A DNA stretch of 49,838 bases, taken from Singulisphaera sp. GP187. Its GTDB lineage: Bacteria; Planctomycetota; Phycisphaerae; Phycisphaerales; SM1A02. How positions within the stretch are numbered: the first letter of the stretch is position 1; the number at the start of each line of letters is the position of its first letter. Shown here piece after piece: positions 7,073 to 15,786 of this stretch. Location: assembly GCA_945871445.1 (NCBI GenBank), contig CAMBWI010000010.1, positions 1 through 49,838 of the forward strand, read 5' to 3'. The position numbers were made by a program, and so were the translations under genes. The notes beneath the pieces were generated by a model that did not search any database, was not told the DNA's origin, and was given only the letters and a program-made list of their open reading frames with translations.

Positions 7073-8545
7073 ATGAGCACCGCAACGACCGTTCAAAACA
7101 CTGTTCGAATTACCGACGCTGGCCCCGCACTCAAGCGGATCGATATCACAATCCCAACTGCCAAGGTGAACGAGCAAATCGAAAACGCTTTCAGCGGACT
7201 TGCAGCGCAAGCTGTTGTTCCAGGATTTCGAAAGGGACATGTTCCTCGCGGATTGTTGGAAAAGCGTTTCGGCGATGCAGTTCTTCAGGAAGCTCGTCAA
7301 CAACTTGTTTCGCAGGCATATCAACACGCATTAGAAGAAAATAAAATTCGTCCCATTGGACAACCCGAACTTGCGCCTGGCGCAGTTGATGCAGAACTTG
7401 TACGAGGAAAAGATTTCCTTCTTTCACTCGAAGTCGAAGTTATGCCAGAGTTTGAACTTCCCGCTTGGGAAGGTCTTCAGCTTCGTCGGCCAATTCTTGA
7501 CATAGAGCCAAAGCATGTCGAAGAAGAAATTGAACGGCTCTCATATCGCCTTGGAACACCAGCGCAAATAGAAGGTCCATTTCAACCACTCGATCGAATG
7601 GTTGGAAAAGCTGTTGTCCGGCTCAAGGGAGATGAAAAAGTGTTTTTCGAAACAGACAATGCACTCTCAGTAGTTCCTGCTGAAGGTGATGCAGGCAAAG
7701 GTCCATTTCTCGGATTGCTCGTCGAAGGGCTTGACGCAATTCTCGCTGGCAAGAAAGTTGGCGATGTGGTGACCATTCATATGGATGGACCAGAAAGTCA
7801 CGAGATCATCGAGATTCGTGGCAAGCCGCTCTCGGTCGAGTACACGATCAATGCGGCCGAACGCATTGCGCCTGCTTCACGGGAAGAAATCGCATCGAAA
7901 ATTGGGGTTGAGACTGTCGATTTGATGCGCGAAAATCTCAAAGGTGTTCTCGAGCGTCGTCGTGACGATGAACAACGCAGCGCGCTGCGCGATCAAGTTT
8001 TCGAACAACTCGCAAGCAAGGTTGATTTCGAACTTCCGGCTCGGCTTTCCGAGGCACAAGTTGGTCGAGATCTCGAACGCCAGCGTTTGGAAATGCTATA
8101 TCGCGGTACAGACACAGAGGTCGTCGAAAGTCGCCTCGCAGAGATTCGTAATGCGACTGCGGATGAAACGCGTCGACGACTGAAGCTCTTCTTCCTTTTG
8201 GCCAAACTCGCCGAAACACTTGGAGTTGAAGCAACGGAAGGCGAAGTCAACGGTCGAATCGCAGCGATCGCACGATCTCGCGGAATGCGACCTGACGCCA
8301 TGCGAGCGGAACTTGATAAGTCGAATCGAGTTGGCGAAATTGCACTGCAGATCCGCGAACATAAATCTGCGGACCGTGTGATCTCCAAGGCTGTGATCGC
8401 AGATATTCCAGCTGAGAAGTGGAATGAGGAAGCACAAGCGAAGACGAAAGGACTTTCTGGGACACCATCTACAGTTGCAACTCCCAAAAAAGCAAGCGCA
8501 AGCAAGTCCCCTGCAAAGGAGTCGAAAAGAAAGTCTAAGGATTAA
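7073..8545 (+). CDS. tig: Trigger factor (ribosome-associated chaperone)
   Basis: Trigger factor binds ribosomal protein L23 at the exit tunnel and shields nascent chains. The ribosome-binding signature GFRKGHVPRGLLEKRFG lies near residues 50-66. A middle FKBP-like region (about 150-245; GPFLGLLVEGLDAILAGKK) and the long helical C-terminal chaperone domain (about 260-450) follow. At 490 residues it is somewhat longer than the usual 430-450. The excess is mostly a Lys/Ser/Ala-rich tail from about residue 455, and the PPIase region is diverged. A good AAGGA Shine-Dalgarno site precedes the ATG. The next genes are a SHOCT-like protein and clpX, so the order tig-(x)-clpX echoes the common tig-clpP-clpX order, with clpP missing. 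Confidence 0.94.
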   Translation: MSTATTVQNTVRITDAGPALKRIDITIPTAKVNEQIENAFSGLAAQAVVPGFRKGHVPRGLLEKRFGDAVLQEARQQLVSQAYQHALEENKIRPIGQPELAPGAVDAELVRGKDFLLSLEVEVMPEFELPAWEGLQLRRPILDIEPKHVEEEIERLSYRLGTPAQIEGPFQPLDRMVGKAVVRLKGDEKVFFETDNALSVVPAEGDAGKGPFLGLLVEGLDAILAGKKVGDVVTIHMDGPESHEIIEIRGKPLSVEYTINAAERIAPASREEIASKIGVETVDLMRENLKGVLERRRDDEQRSALRDQVFEQLASKVDFELPARLSEAQVGRDLERQRLEMLYRGTDTEVVESRLAEIRNATADETRRRLKLFFLLAKLAETLGVEATEGEVNGRIAAIARSRGMRPDAMRAELDKSNRVGEIALQIREHKSADRVISKAVIADIPAEKWNEEAQAKTKGLSGTPSTVATPKKASASKSPAKESKRKSKD

Positions 8546-8560
8546 GCCTCTTTGGGGTGG

Positions 8561-8911
8561 ATGCGAGCGATGATCTTAACTTTGGTGCAACATCATCTGA
8601 CTCTTGCAACTCAGGCTGAGGTAAGTACTGTTGATGTCGGCGCATCAATCTTCCCAGTCTTGGGTTGGCTTCTCGCTATCGTTTTTGCAGGAGGATTGTG
8701 CATTTTTTACATCCGGCGTTGGACGCGCCGAGACTATCAAGAACAAGTTGGATTTACTTTAGGTGATCTTCGCGAGATGCTGGAATCTGGCGAGATCACG
8801 CCCGTTGAATTTCAATCCGCACGAGATGCAATGATCGCACAAGTCAAGAAGCAGGCAGCAAAATCTGCGACAACAAAGGCGAAGAATGCGAAGTACACTC
8901 CTAAAAAGTAA
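8561..8911 (+). CDS. Small membrane-anchored protein with SHOCT-like C-terminal motif
   Basis: The 116-residue product has an N-terminal segment with one clear membrane helix (about residues 28-50, [19 protein letters not shown]). Then come basic residues and [19 protein letters not shown], a short helical motif like SHOCT (LxxLxxxGxITxxEF). It ends in a Lys/Ala-rich tail. SHOCT-like motifs occur at the ends of many bacterial proteins and are thought to mediate oligomerisation or binding; no enzymatic function is implied. The ATG at 8561 was preferred over the TTG at 8552 because a G-rich run lies just before it. It follows tig by 15 bp and abuts clpX, so co-transcription is likely. Confidence 0.75.
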   Translation: MRAMILTLVQHHLTLATQAEVSTVDVGASIFPVLGWLLAIVFAGGLCIFYIRRWTRRDYQEQVGFTLGDLREMLESGEITPVEFQSARDAMIAQVKKQAAKSATTKAKNAKYTPKK

Positions 8912-8918
8912 AAATAAA

Positions 8919-10358
8919 ATGACGAAAATTATAAAACAACATCCTTTGACCACGGCTGCAACACCTGGAAATGGCGGTCGCAAAGGTGGGCCGCGTGATG
9001 GCGGGCTTGGACCCAATGGCGGATCCAATAGCGGGTCCAATGGTCCATCCTCAAACAGTGGCGGCGGCGGGAATGGTGGTTCTGGTGGCGATGGCGGTTT
9101 TCGAGGAAAGAAAGTCACAACATGCAGTTTCTGCGGCAAGACCAGTCGAGAAGTTGGACCGATGGTCGAAGGTCCAAACGATGTTTACATTTGCGCCAAT
9201 TGCACTGATCTCTGTCAGAATATTTTCAAGCAAGAAAAGCGTCGCGTCACAGGTTCTGCCCCTGCGCTCACGCAGATTCCTTCCCCGCGCCAAATCAAAG
9301 AGTATCTCGATCAATATGTGATCGATCAAGACCGTGCGAAGATTTCATTGTCGGTTGCGGTGCACAATCACTACAAGAGATTGACTCAGATCGATAATGC
9401 AGATGCACCAGTTGAACTTGACAAGAGCAATGTGCTCCTGGTTGGACCAACTGGAACAGGAAAAACACTTCTTGCAAAGACACTTGCTCGAATTCTCAAC
9501 GTGCCATTCGCCATCGGTGATGCGACAACGCTTACCGAGGCTGGTTATGTCGGAGAAGATGTCGAGAATCTTTTGCTGAAACTCTTGCAAGCCGCTGACT
9601 TTGATGTCGAAGCTGCGCAGCGCGGAATTATTTATATCGATGAAATTGACAAGATCGGCAAGACAAGCGGCAATGTTTCAATCACGCGAGATGTTTCGGG
9701 AGAAGGTGTTCAACAGTCCCTGCTCAAGATGCTCGAAGGAACTGTTGCAAATGTTCCGCCACAAGGCGGGAGAAAACATCCGGAGCAACAATACATTCAG
9801 CTCGATACCACGCACATTCTCTTCATCTGCGGCGGATCATTTGTCGGCATCGATGACATCGTTCGACGACGCATCGGCAAGCGAAAAATTGGATTCTCAA
9901 CAGACGGCGTTCACGCCATCACCAAGTCCGAAGATGATTGCGCAATGTTGAGCCAAATTCAGCCGGACGATCTATTGGAATTCGGATTGATTCCAGAATT
10001 GATTGGTCGTCTACCAGTCGCATGTGCTTTGATGCCACTGAATCGCACAGCGATGATTCAGATATTGACTGAGCCAAAGAACGCACTTGTCAAACAGTAT
10101 CAACATCTCTTCCGGCTCGAAAATACATCTCTTGAATTCACAACAGGAGCACTCGAAGCAATCGCAGATCGTGCGATGGAACGCCAGACTGGTGCGCGTG
10201 GATTGCGTGCTGTCGTCGATGAATTAATGACGGATTTGATGTACCAACTTCCAGATCTCGAAAATTCGAACATGATCTATCGCATCGACGAAGCATCAAT
10301 TCGCCAAGGAAAGATTGCTCTCGAAACCGTTCGACAGCGTGTGCGCGAGAGTGCGTGA
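8919..10358 (+). CDS. clpX: ClpX, ATPase subunit of the ClpXP protease, with Gly-rich N-terminal extension
   Basis: ClpX is a hexameric AAA+ unfoldase that feeds substrates to ClpP. All hallmarks are present: a zinc-binding domain with Cys 69, 72, 92 and 95; Walker A GPTGTGKT; pore loop GYVGEDVE; Walker [10 protein letters not shown]; the RKH loop (GGRKHPEQ); an IGF loop (RKIGFSTDG) that docks on ClpP; and ELIGRLPV. Unusually, about 45 residues before the zinc finger are almost entirely Gly, Ser, Asn and Asp, so the first zinc Cys is at residue 69 instead of about 10-15. The ATG at 8919 was taken as start; an ATG at 8886 in frame would add 11 residues and overlap the previous gene. clpP is not in the window. 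Confidence 0.96.
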   Translation: MTKIIKQHPLTTAATPGNGGRKGGPRDGGLGPNGGSNSGSNGPSSNSGGGGNGGSGGDGGFRGKKVTTCSFCGKTSREVGPMVEGPNDVYICANCTDLCQNIFKQEKRRVTGSAPALTQIPSPRQIKEYLDQYVIDQDRAKISLSVAVHNHYKRLTQIDNADAPVELDKSNVLLVGPTGTGKTLLAKTLARILNVPFAIGDATTLTEAGYVGEDVENLLLKLLQAADFDVEAAQRGIIYIDEIDKIGKTSGNVSITRDVSGEGVQQSLLKMLEGTVANVPPQGGRKHPEQQYIQLDTTHILFICGGSFVGIDDIVRRRIGKRKIGFSTDGVHAITKSEDDCAMLSQIQPDDLLEFGLIPELIGRLPVACALMPLNRTAMIQILTEPKNALVKQYQHLFRLENTSLEFTTGALEAIADRAMERQTGARGLRAVVDELMTDLMYQLPDLENSNMIYRIDEASIRQGKIALETVRQRVRESA

Positions 10359-10360
10359 CA

Positions 10361-10837
10361 ATGATCCAGTGGCGGGAGATTCTGGATCAAGCGAAAAATA
10401 TCCCAGTACATTCCACTGATCGAAGTGAACGAATGAATGCGTTCGCCGATCTTTTATGGGAAAAACTTTCGCCACATGGTCTCTCTTGGATCGGTTTCTA
10501 TCTCGATCAACCGAACCAAGACCACGAAGCAAGATTGATTCTTGGCCCCCGTCGCGACAAGCCTGCATGCAGTCCAATCGGATTGCACGGTGCTTGTGGA
10601 AAATGTTTCTTAACTCGAAAACCACTCATCGTTCGAGATGTTCGAGAGCTTGGATCTGGATACATCGCCTGCGACCCACTTGATCAGAGCGAATTAGTGA
10701 TTCCATGCATCGATTCGGATGGTTGCGCCTGGGGGGTCTTGGATGCGGATAGCCACGCTCTTGCCCATTTTGACCTTGAATATCAGCGGAATTTAACTAC
10801 TGCCCTTCAACTCGCTGGGCTTTCTGCCAATGACTAG
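10361..10837 (+). CDS. msrC: GAF-domain free methionine-(R)-sulfoxide reductase
   Basis: This 158-residue single GAF domain of the fRMsr (YebR/MsrC) type reduces free methionine-R-sulfoxide in the cytoplasm. The family pattern is clear: WIGFYLDQ, LILGPRRDKPACSPIGL, GACGKCFLTRKPLIVRDV, GYIACDPLDQSELVIP and WGVLDADSHALAHFD. The three conserved cysteines (PAC, GAC and IAC contexts) are all present, so a redox-active enzyme is expected. It sits 2 bp after the clpX stop; a GTG at 10355 overlapping that stop is an alternative start. Co-transcription with clpX suggests a shared protein-quality or stress role, but this is inference. Confidence 0.87.
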   Translation: MIQWREILDQAKNIPVHSTDRSERMNAFADLLWEKLSPHGLSWIGFYLDQPNQDHEARLILGPRRDKPACSPIGLHGACGKCFLTRKPLIVRDVRELGSGYIACDPLDQSELVIPCIDSDGCAWGVLDADSHALAHFDLEYQRNLTTALQLAGLSAND

Positions 10838-10857
10838 AAAAGATTTGCAACCCTCGT

Positions 10858-10886
10858 TTGCAATTTTCCACTCCTTTGTGTATTCT
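10858..10886 (+). promoter_or_regulatory. Sigma-70-type promoter of rpmB
   Basis: TTGCAA (10858-10863) and TATTCT (10881-10886) are separated by 17 bases. Initiation near 10893 would leave a leader of about 17 bases containing GGAGAG before the ATG of rpmB. Confidence 0.65.
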
Positions 10887-10909
10887 TCTCGACCCCTCGG
10901 AGAGAACCT

Positions 10910-11182
10910 ATGCCACGCGTTTGCTTTTTTACTGGAGCTCGTACAACTTCTGGAAGTCGAATTACCCGTCGCGGTAAGGCGAAATATCTTGGTGGAGTCG
11001 GTATTAAGACGACGAGCGTTACCAAGCGCAAATTCAAGCCGAATTTGCAGCGAGTAAAAGCTGTGGTTGACGGAAAGCCAGTTCGTATTTTGGCAAGCAC
11101 GCGTGCAATTCGAACTGGATTAGTGGTCAAGCCAATCCGCCGAAAATTTGCGTACACCAGAAAACTCGCTGCTCAAGCTTGA
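10910..11182 (+). CDS. rpmB: 50S ribosomal protein L28
   Basis: This 90-residue basic protein of the large ribosomal subunit starts with MPRVCFFTGARTTSGSRI, the usual L28 N-terminus. It continues with KYLGGVGIKTTSVTKRKFKPNLQ and IRTGLVVKPIRRKF. The length is slightly above that of the shortest L28 proteins (about 75-80), through the Gly/Lys-rich loop before KRKFKPNLQ. Only one Cys remains (residue 5), so it is a zinc-free form. It has its own promoter and Shine-Dalgarno site, and a long T-rich stretch follows. Being immediately upstream of dnaG-rpoD, it takes the place that rpsU has in enterobacteria, although a separate promoter lies between. Confidence 0.95.
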   Translation: MPRVCFFTGARTTSGSRITRRGKAKYLGGVGIKTTSVTKRKFKPNLQRVKAVVDGKPVRILASTRAIRTGLVVKPIRRKFAYTRKLAAQA

Positions 11183-11378
11183 TTTTTCATTTTCTTTTTT
11201 AGGTTTTCATTTTGGGGGTTGAATATTTTCGCTTTTTTCAAGCCCTTTTTTGCAATTTAGTTTCTAGCATTCCGGATCCGATACTTTTTCAAAGATCTTG
11301 AAATTCGTTCAAATTGGCGAATCAAATCGCTACAAAGCATTATCTGCCACTGATTTATTAAAAAATATGATTTTTTTC
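11183..11378. other. AT-rich spacer after rpmB, no gene seen
   Basis: About 200 bases with many T-runs on the plus strand. No convincing coding frame was found. A weak U-rich hairpin (TTGAA/TTCAA around 11219-11242, followed by further T-runs) may end rpmB transcription, but it is not a textbook terminator. Confidence 0.5.
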
Positions 11379-11406
11379 TTGACGATTGCGTTTTTCGGTA
11401 TACAAT
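11379..11406 (+). promoter_or_regulatory. Strong promoter-like sequence far upstream of dnaG
   Basis: TTGACG (11379-11384) and TACAAT (11401-11406, in a TATACAAT context) are 16 bases apart. This is one of the best consensus matches in the window. Initiation is expected near 11413, about 450 bases before the dnaG start codon. Confidence 0.6.
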
Positions 11407-11412
11407 CAAGAT

Positions 11413-11866
11413 GTTCGCAGAGGACTTCATGCCCTAAAAGTCAAACCCAAGTGCCATGGTTGGCGCTTTATGACTTGATTTTATGATTGGGGCTACAACT
11501 TCCTGCAAGGCCGGATTCCCGGTGACATTGGTTTGGATGGTCCGTCGCTTCGGTGACGCCTCAGTCCTAAACCGCCGTTTGCTTGAGATTGGATCCAGCG
11601 GTTTGGTTTTTGGATCAGAAATCTTTGCTTTGGAGTTTTATCCTTGGGTTATTCCTTGGGGTTTTATTCCGATTTGGGGCTTCAAGCCATCGTTTTTTGA
11701 TGGTGGGATGCTTCATTGAGTGCAAAGTTGAAGCAATTTCAAGAAAAAACCTTGTTGATTCCGAACGAATCGGGATCTTGATCAGTAAGAGTGCATCGTT
11801 CATGTCCGTAACCCTGTTCCCTGCATAGGCTTAAGAAGTTCTTAGACAAGTTTGGCATCGAAAATA
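11413..11866 (+). ncRNA. Long structured leader or independent small RNA upstream of dnaG
   Basis: The 450 bases between this promoter and dnaG carry no convincing coding frame; the three frames that stay open are Trp/Phe/Gly-rich and resemble no protein. Several hairpins can be drawn. The ends AAGTCA (11438-11443) and TGACTT (11471-11476) enclose a small inner stem and are followed by GATTTT. CGTCGC-TTCG-GTGACG (11543-11558) has the very stable cUUCGg tetraloop. A 9-bp stem joins 11567-11575 to 11598-11606. CCATC/GATGG (11687-11703) has a T-rich loop. A small symmetric element, TAAGAA-G-TTCTTA, lies at 11832-11844. It could be the 5' leader of the dnaG-rpoD transcript or a separate RNA. It lacks the consensus motifs of SRP RNA, tmRNA and RNase P RNA. 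Confidence 0.35.
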
Positions 11867-13765
11867 ATGATCCCCTCCCGCTCCGATTTATCCGATAGAG
11901 ACCGTGTTCTCGAGTTGACAGACCTCGTTTCCCTTGTGGGCGAGTCTGTGGTTCTTCGTCCAAAGGGGCGTGAACATATGGGGCTCTGTCCTTTCCACGA
12001 AGATCGACGCCCTTCATTTTCTGTGGTCACACATAAAGGCAATGCGTTTTACAACTGCTTCGCTTGCGGTGCGAGCGGAAACGCCATCGACTTTATGGTG
12101 AATTATCACCGAATGGATTTTCTCGAAGCACTGCGATTTCTTGCGCAGCGCGCTGGGATTCAATTGCAAGCGCGCGGTTCAACAGGTCCACGATCTTCTG
12201 ATCCTGACAGCCCCGCTTCACTTCGACGCGCGAACGAAGCTGCGTTGCGATTTTTTAGTCGAGCATTGATCGATCCTGCAATTGGAAGTGCTGCGAAAAA
12301 AGCGCTTGATGATCGAGGCATTGATGCCAAGATGATTGAGCGATTTGCGCTTGGTGCATCTCCTGCCTCTGGTGATGGATTGGCTCACTATGTTGAAAAA
12401 CTTGCTGCACATCAAAACCAAAGTGGCGATGAACAACTCGACCCTGCAATCATTCGCGCTTCCTTCGAGGCCGCGGGACTTTTGCGACGTCGTGGGTCAC
12501 TTGTCGACGCATTCCGAAATCGCGTGATGTTTCCTATCGCAGATGAACTCGGACGATGTATCGCTTTCGGTGCGCGAGCGATCGATCCAGAGGATCAGCC
12601 CAAATATCTCAACAGTCCTGAAAGTGCGCTCTTCCATAAATCGCAATCGCTTTACGGTATCAATCTTGCGAAGCGCGCAATCATTCAATCGCGAACCGCG
12701 ATTATCACCGAGGGTTACACCGATGTGATCGCTTGTCATCGAGCAGGGATCGAAAATGCGGTTGCAACTTTGGGTACTGCATTGACGCGTGATCATGCCC
12801 GTATTTTGCAGCGTTTGTGCGACACGATTGTGCTTTTATTTGACGGCGATACAGCTGGTCAGCGTGCGGCGGATCGTGCGCTTGAAATTTTCTTTGCGGC
12901 TCCAGTCGATCTGAAAATTTGCACGCTCCCTGATCAGCTTGATCCCGATGAACTTCTTCGGCAACCCAATGGACGTGAGCGCTTTGATCTTGCGATTGCG
13001 CAATCCGAAGATGCGCTGACACATCTTGTTGGCAATTTCCGTAGAGAGTTGGATGCTCATCCTGGTCTGTCTGCTCGTCAACGAACGATTGAGGCTATGT
13101 TGACGAAACTTGTCTCGCTCGGTCTTGGATCGCTCGACGGAATTCGCCGTCGGCTCGTGATCGATTCGATCGCTGCGACGAGTGGGGTTGCTGTTGTTGA
13201 AATCGAGCGCTTCTTGAAGGCAAGTAAGCGCGCAACTGCACCGGCACTCGATGCGACGATTGTCGAGCCAGTGGAAATTCCGACTGCCAGTGCACGCGGA
13301 AGCGCAGAACGAGATTTTGTTTCAATCCTGATTGCATGGCCATCGACTGGTGGCATTCGAATTTCCCACGAGGAAGGTGATGCAGCTCCCCTGAGTGAAT
13401 TTATTACGCCATCATCACTCGAAGATTCTGCTGCACGAACTCTCTATACACCGATTTTTCATTGGCTCGAAGATGCGAAATCATTCGCAATTCAGGATCT
13501 GCTTGCAGAACTTTCAGATCCAGCGATGAAAACTCTTGCCACCGATCTGTACACGCTTGGAGCAAAACGATTTGAACGCGACGCGGATGCACGCCAAGGC
13601 CTGATCACTGCGGCTCGCGCATTGGACAGTTTGAATCGGCGCCTTCAATTAGCAATTGCCCCGACTGCTACGACACCTGAGGAATTGGATCAGCGGCTGA
13701 ATAAAATTCGCGCTGCTGGTCCAAGACCTTCTGCCATCGCCAGGACGGCGAGGAGTGCATCATGA
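11867..13765 (+). CDS. dnaG: DNA primase
   Basis: DnaG synthesises RNA primers at the replication fork. The N-terminal zinc-binding domain is intact (CPFHEDRRPSFSV then YNCFACGASGNAIDFM). The RNA-polymerase core has FALGASP and GRCIAFGARAID. The Toprim signatures are IITEGYTDVIACHRAG and VLLFDGDTAGQRAADRALE. The C-terminal helical part (after about residue 440) is the more variable helicase-interacting region. The length is 632 residues from the ATG at 11867; a TTG at 11852 would add five. No Shine-Dalgarno site is visible. It is followed after 82 bases by rpoD, the classical dnaG-rpoD order of the macromolecular synthesis operon. The long upstream leader is noteworthy because it may carry control signals. 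Confidence 0.96.
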   Translation: MIPSRSDLSDRDRVLELTDLVSLVGESVVLRPKGREHMGLCPFHEDRRPSFSVVTHKGNAFYNCFACGASGNAIDFMVNYHRMDFLEALRFLAQRAGIQLQARGSTGPRSSDPDSPASLRRANEAALRFFSRALIDPAIGSAAKKALDDRGIDAKMIERFALGASPASGDGLAHYVEKLAAHQNQSGDEQLDPAIIRASFEAAGLLRRRGSLVDAFRNRVMFPIADELGRCIAFGARAIDPEDQPKYLNSPESALFHKSQSLYGINLAKRAIIQSRTAIITEGYTDVIACHRAGIENAVATLGTALTRDHARILQRLCDTIVLLFDGDTAGQRAADRALEIFFAAPVDLKICTLPDQLDPDELLRQPNGRERFDLAIAQSEDALTHLVGNFRRELDAHPGLSARQRTIEAMLTKLVSLGLGSLDGIRRRLVIDSIAATSGVAVVEIERFLKASKRATAPALDATIVEPVEIPTASARGSAERDFVSILIAWPSTGGIRISHEEGDAAPLSEFITPSSLEDSAARTLYTPIFHWLEDAKSFAIQDLLAELSDPAMKTLATDLYTLGAKRFERDADARQGLITAARALDSLNRRLQLAIAPTATTPEELDQRLNKIRAAGPRPSAIARTARSAS

Positions 13766-13803
13766 CGATGCGAGTGATTTCCATGTTTCCTTCCACCAAT
13801 ACC

Positions 13804-13821
13804 AGTCGGGAATTACCGACT
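13804..13821 (+). promoter_or_regulatory. Hairpin in the dnaG-rpoD intergenic leader
   Basis: AGTCGG (13804-13809) and CCGACT (13816-13821) form a 6-bp stem with a 6-base loop, 13 bases upstream of the AGGAG ribosome-binding site of rpoD. It has no T-run, so it is not a terminator. It may mark an mRNA processing point or a binding site between dnaG and rpoD. Confidence 0.35.
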
Positions 13822-13847
13822 CGGTACCAATTTAGGAGTATTGAACT

Positions 13848-15782
13848 ATGAGTCTTGTCCTTCAAGAATTGCACCCTGTTCTTCGTTCGCTTATCCATGC
13901 TGGTCGCAAGCGCGGTTGGATCAGTTATGAAGAATTGAATACATGCCTCCCTGATGACTTCGTTGATCCGTATCCACTGGATGAATTGCTTGTCCTGCTG
14001 ACGCAATACAATATCGCACTCATTGACGAGATCGAGATGAAGCGTGCTGGACATCGAGCATTTCCTGCTCAATTGCAGACCGATCTTCGTTTCCTACGCG
14101 ATACGGACAAGAAAGTTCGTCGTGGACACGGTACTGACAGCCCTGCGACACCTGCGATGCCCGTTGCTCCATCGGCGCCACGACCGCTCGTTGGCGCAGC
14201 AGCCGCAGCAGTTGCTGCCGCTCGATTGAAGGTTCGTCAACAAGATGGCGCAGGCGCAACAAGCGCCGACGCATTCGCCATGGAGGATGATGGTCTCGAT
14301 GATGATCTGCAAGGATCGCTTGAATTTGCAATTACTGAGCCAAATCCAGTTCGGATCGATGATCCCATTCGTATGTACCTCACTCAAATGGGATCGATTC
14401 CATTGCTGACTCGCGAGGAAGAAATTCGTCTTGCGAAGAAAATTGAGATGAGTCGTTACATCTTCCGTCGTATGGTTTTGGAAAGCGAATATTGCGCAAG
14501 ACAAGCTGTCGAAATTCTGCAGCAAGTTCATGAAGGAACGTTGCCATTCGATCGAACGATGCGTATCTCAACCGCGGAATCCAATGCAAAGGATCGTATT
14601 GCTTCCAGAATTCCATACAACCTCTCTACGATTCGGATCAAGCTTGATCAGAACAACGACTTGTGGAGTCAGTTGGAATCTGGGATCGAGTCTGGAAATC
14701 ATTCTGAAGAACGCCTTGAATCGATTCGGCAAAAGATGTGGTCCAATCGTCGCCGCATTTCCACACTGATCGAGGAATGTTGCCTTCGAACTGGTCGCAT
14801 TCAGCCTCTGATGCGCAAGCTGAATTCCGTGAATCGAAAGTGTATTGAATTGGCAACGCTGATCGAACGTTCAGAAAAGAATCCAGAGAGATATGAAGTC
14901 GAAGACACGCAAGTACAGCGTGAGGAACTCTCAGGACTTCAGAATCTTGTGCTTGAATCTCCAAGCGATCTTGCCAAGCGTATTCGTGCAATTGGACAGA
15001 TTTTCGTTGAACATGAATTGGCAAAGCGTGCACTCTCAGGCGGAAACTTGCGCCTTGTTGTTTCGATTGCAAAGAAGTATCGCAATCGTGGCTTACCGTT
15101 CTTGGACATCATTCAAGAAGGCAACACTGGTCTGATGCGAGCTGTGGATAAATATGAATATAAGCGTGGATATAAGTTCTCGACATATGCAACGTGGTGG
15201 ATTCGTCAGGCGATCACCCGCGCAATTGCGGATCATGCGCGAACGATTCGTGTTCCAGTGCACATGATTGAAACAATGTCGAAGCTTCGCAATATTCAGA
15301 AGCATCTACTTCAAGAACTTGGTCACGAACCAAATCATGACGAAATTGCTGCGAAGGCAAAGATGCCCGTTGATGAAGTCAAACGCGTATTGAAAATTTC
15401 ACGACATCCGATTTCACTCGATCGACCAGTTGGCGAAAGCGAAGATTCTCACTTCGGAGATTTCATTGAAGACGAACGCCAAGAAGCGCCAAGTATTTCC
15501 GCTGCCAGCGAAATGTTGCGAGGACGCATCAACGATGTGCTGAAGACCTTGACATATCGCGAACGCGAAATCTTGAAGCTTCGCTATGGAATCGGCGACG
15601 GATACACATACACCTTGGAAGAGGTTGGTCGTATTTTCAAAGTCACCCGCGAACGCGTTCGTCAAGTGGAAAGCAAGGCTCTTCGCAAACTTCAGCACCC
15701 AGTGCGCCGACAACGGCTCACAAGCTTTATGCAAAGTGAAGGTGAAGGCGGAGACGTTGAGGTTCCATCAACGGCTGAGTGA
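13848..15782 (+). CDS. rpoD: RNA polymerase primary sigma factor (RpoD/SigA)
   Basis: This is a 644-residue group 1 sigma factor. Region 1.1 is at the N-terminus (about 1-85), followed by an Ala/Pro-rich linker. Region 1.2 has [21 protein letters not shown] near residue 170. A non-conserved helical stretch precedes regions 2.1-2.4, with [36 protein letters not shown] and [18 protein letters not shown]. Region 3 and region 4.2 follow ([20 protein letters not shown]). The consensus region 2.4 and 4.2 residues fit recognition of TTGACA/TATAAT-type promoters, in agreement with the boxes noted here. AGGAG at 13834-13838 is a good ribosome-binding site. The gene ends 4 bp from the convergent aldehyde dehydrogenase gene, with no obvious terminator between them. 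Confidence 0.97.
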   Translation: MSLVLQELHPVLRSLIHAGRKRGWISYEELNTCLPDDFVDPYPLDELLVLLTQYNIALIDEIEMKRAGHRAFPAQLQTDLRFLRDTDKKVRRGHGTDSPATPAMPVAPSAPRPLVGAAAAAVAAARLKVRQQDGAGATSADAFAMEDDGLDDDLQGSLEFAITEPNPVRIDDPIRMYLTQMGSIPLLTREEEIRLAKKIEMSRYIFRRMVLESEYCARQAVEILQQVHEGTLPFDRTMRISTAESNAKDRIASRIPYNLSTIRIKLDQNNDLWSQLESGIESGNHSEERLESIRQKMWSNRRRISTLIEECCLRTGRIQPLMRKLNSVNRKCIELATLIERSEKNPERYEVEDTQVQREELSGLQNLVLESPSDLAKRIRAIGQIFVEHELAKRALSGGNLRLVVSIAKKYRNRGLPFLDIIQEGNTGLMRAVDKYEYKRGYKFSTYATWWIRQAITRAIADHARTIRVPVHMIETMSKLRNIQKHLLQELGHEPNHDEIAAKAKMPVDEVKRVLKISRHPISLDRPVGESEDSHFGDFIEDERQEAPSISAASEMLRGRINDVLKTLTYREREILKLRYGIGDGYTYTLEEVGRIFKVTRERVRQVESKALRKLQHPVRRQRLTSFMQSEGEGGDVEVPSTAE

Positions 15783-15786
15783 TTCC

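Noticed and set aside
11298-11828. Three open frames of 62-81 codons in the dnaG leader
   Set aside because: The compositions are odd (Trp/Phe/Gly-rich or Ser/Cys-rich), they overlap each other, they lack ribosome-binding sites and they resemble no protein. The region reads better as structured non-coding RNA.
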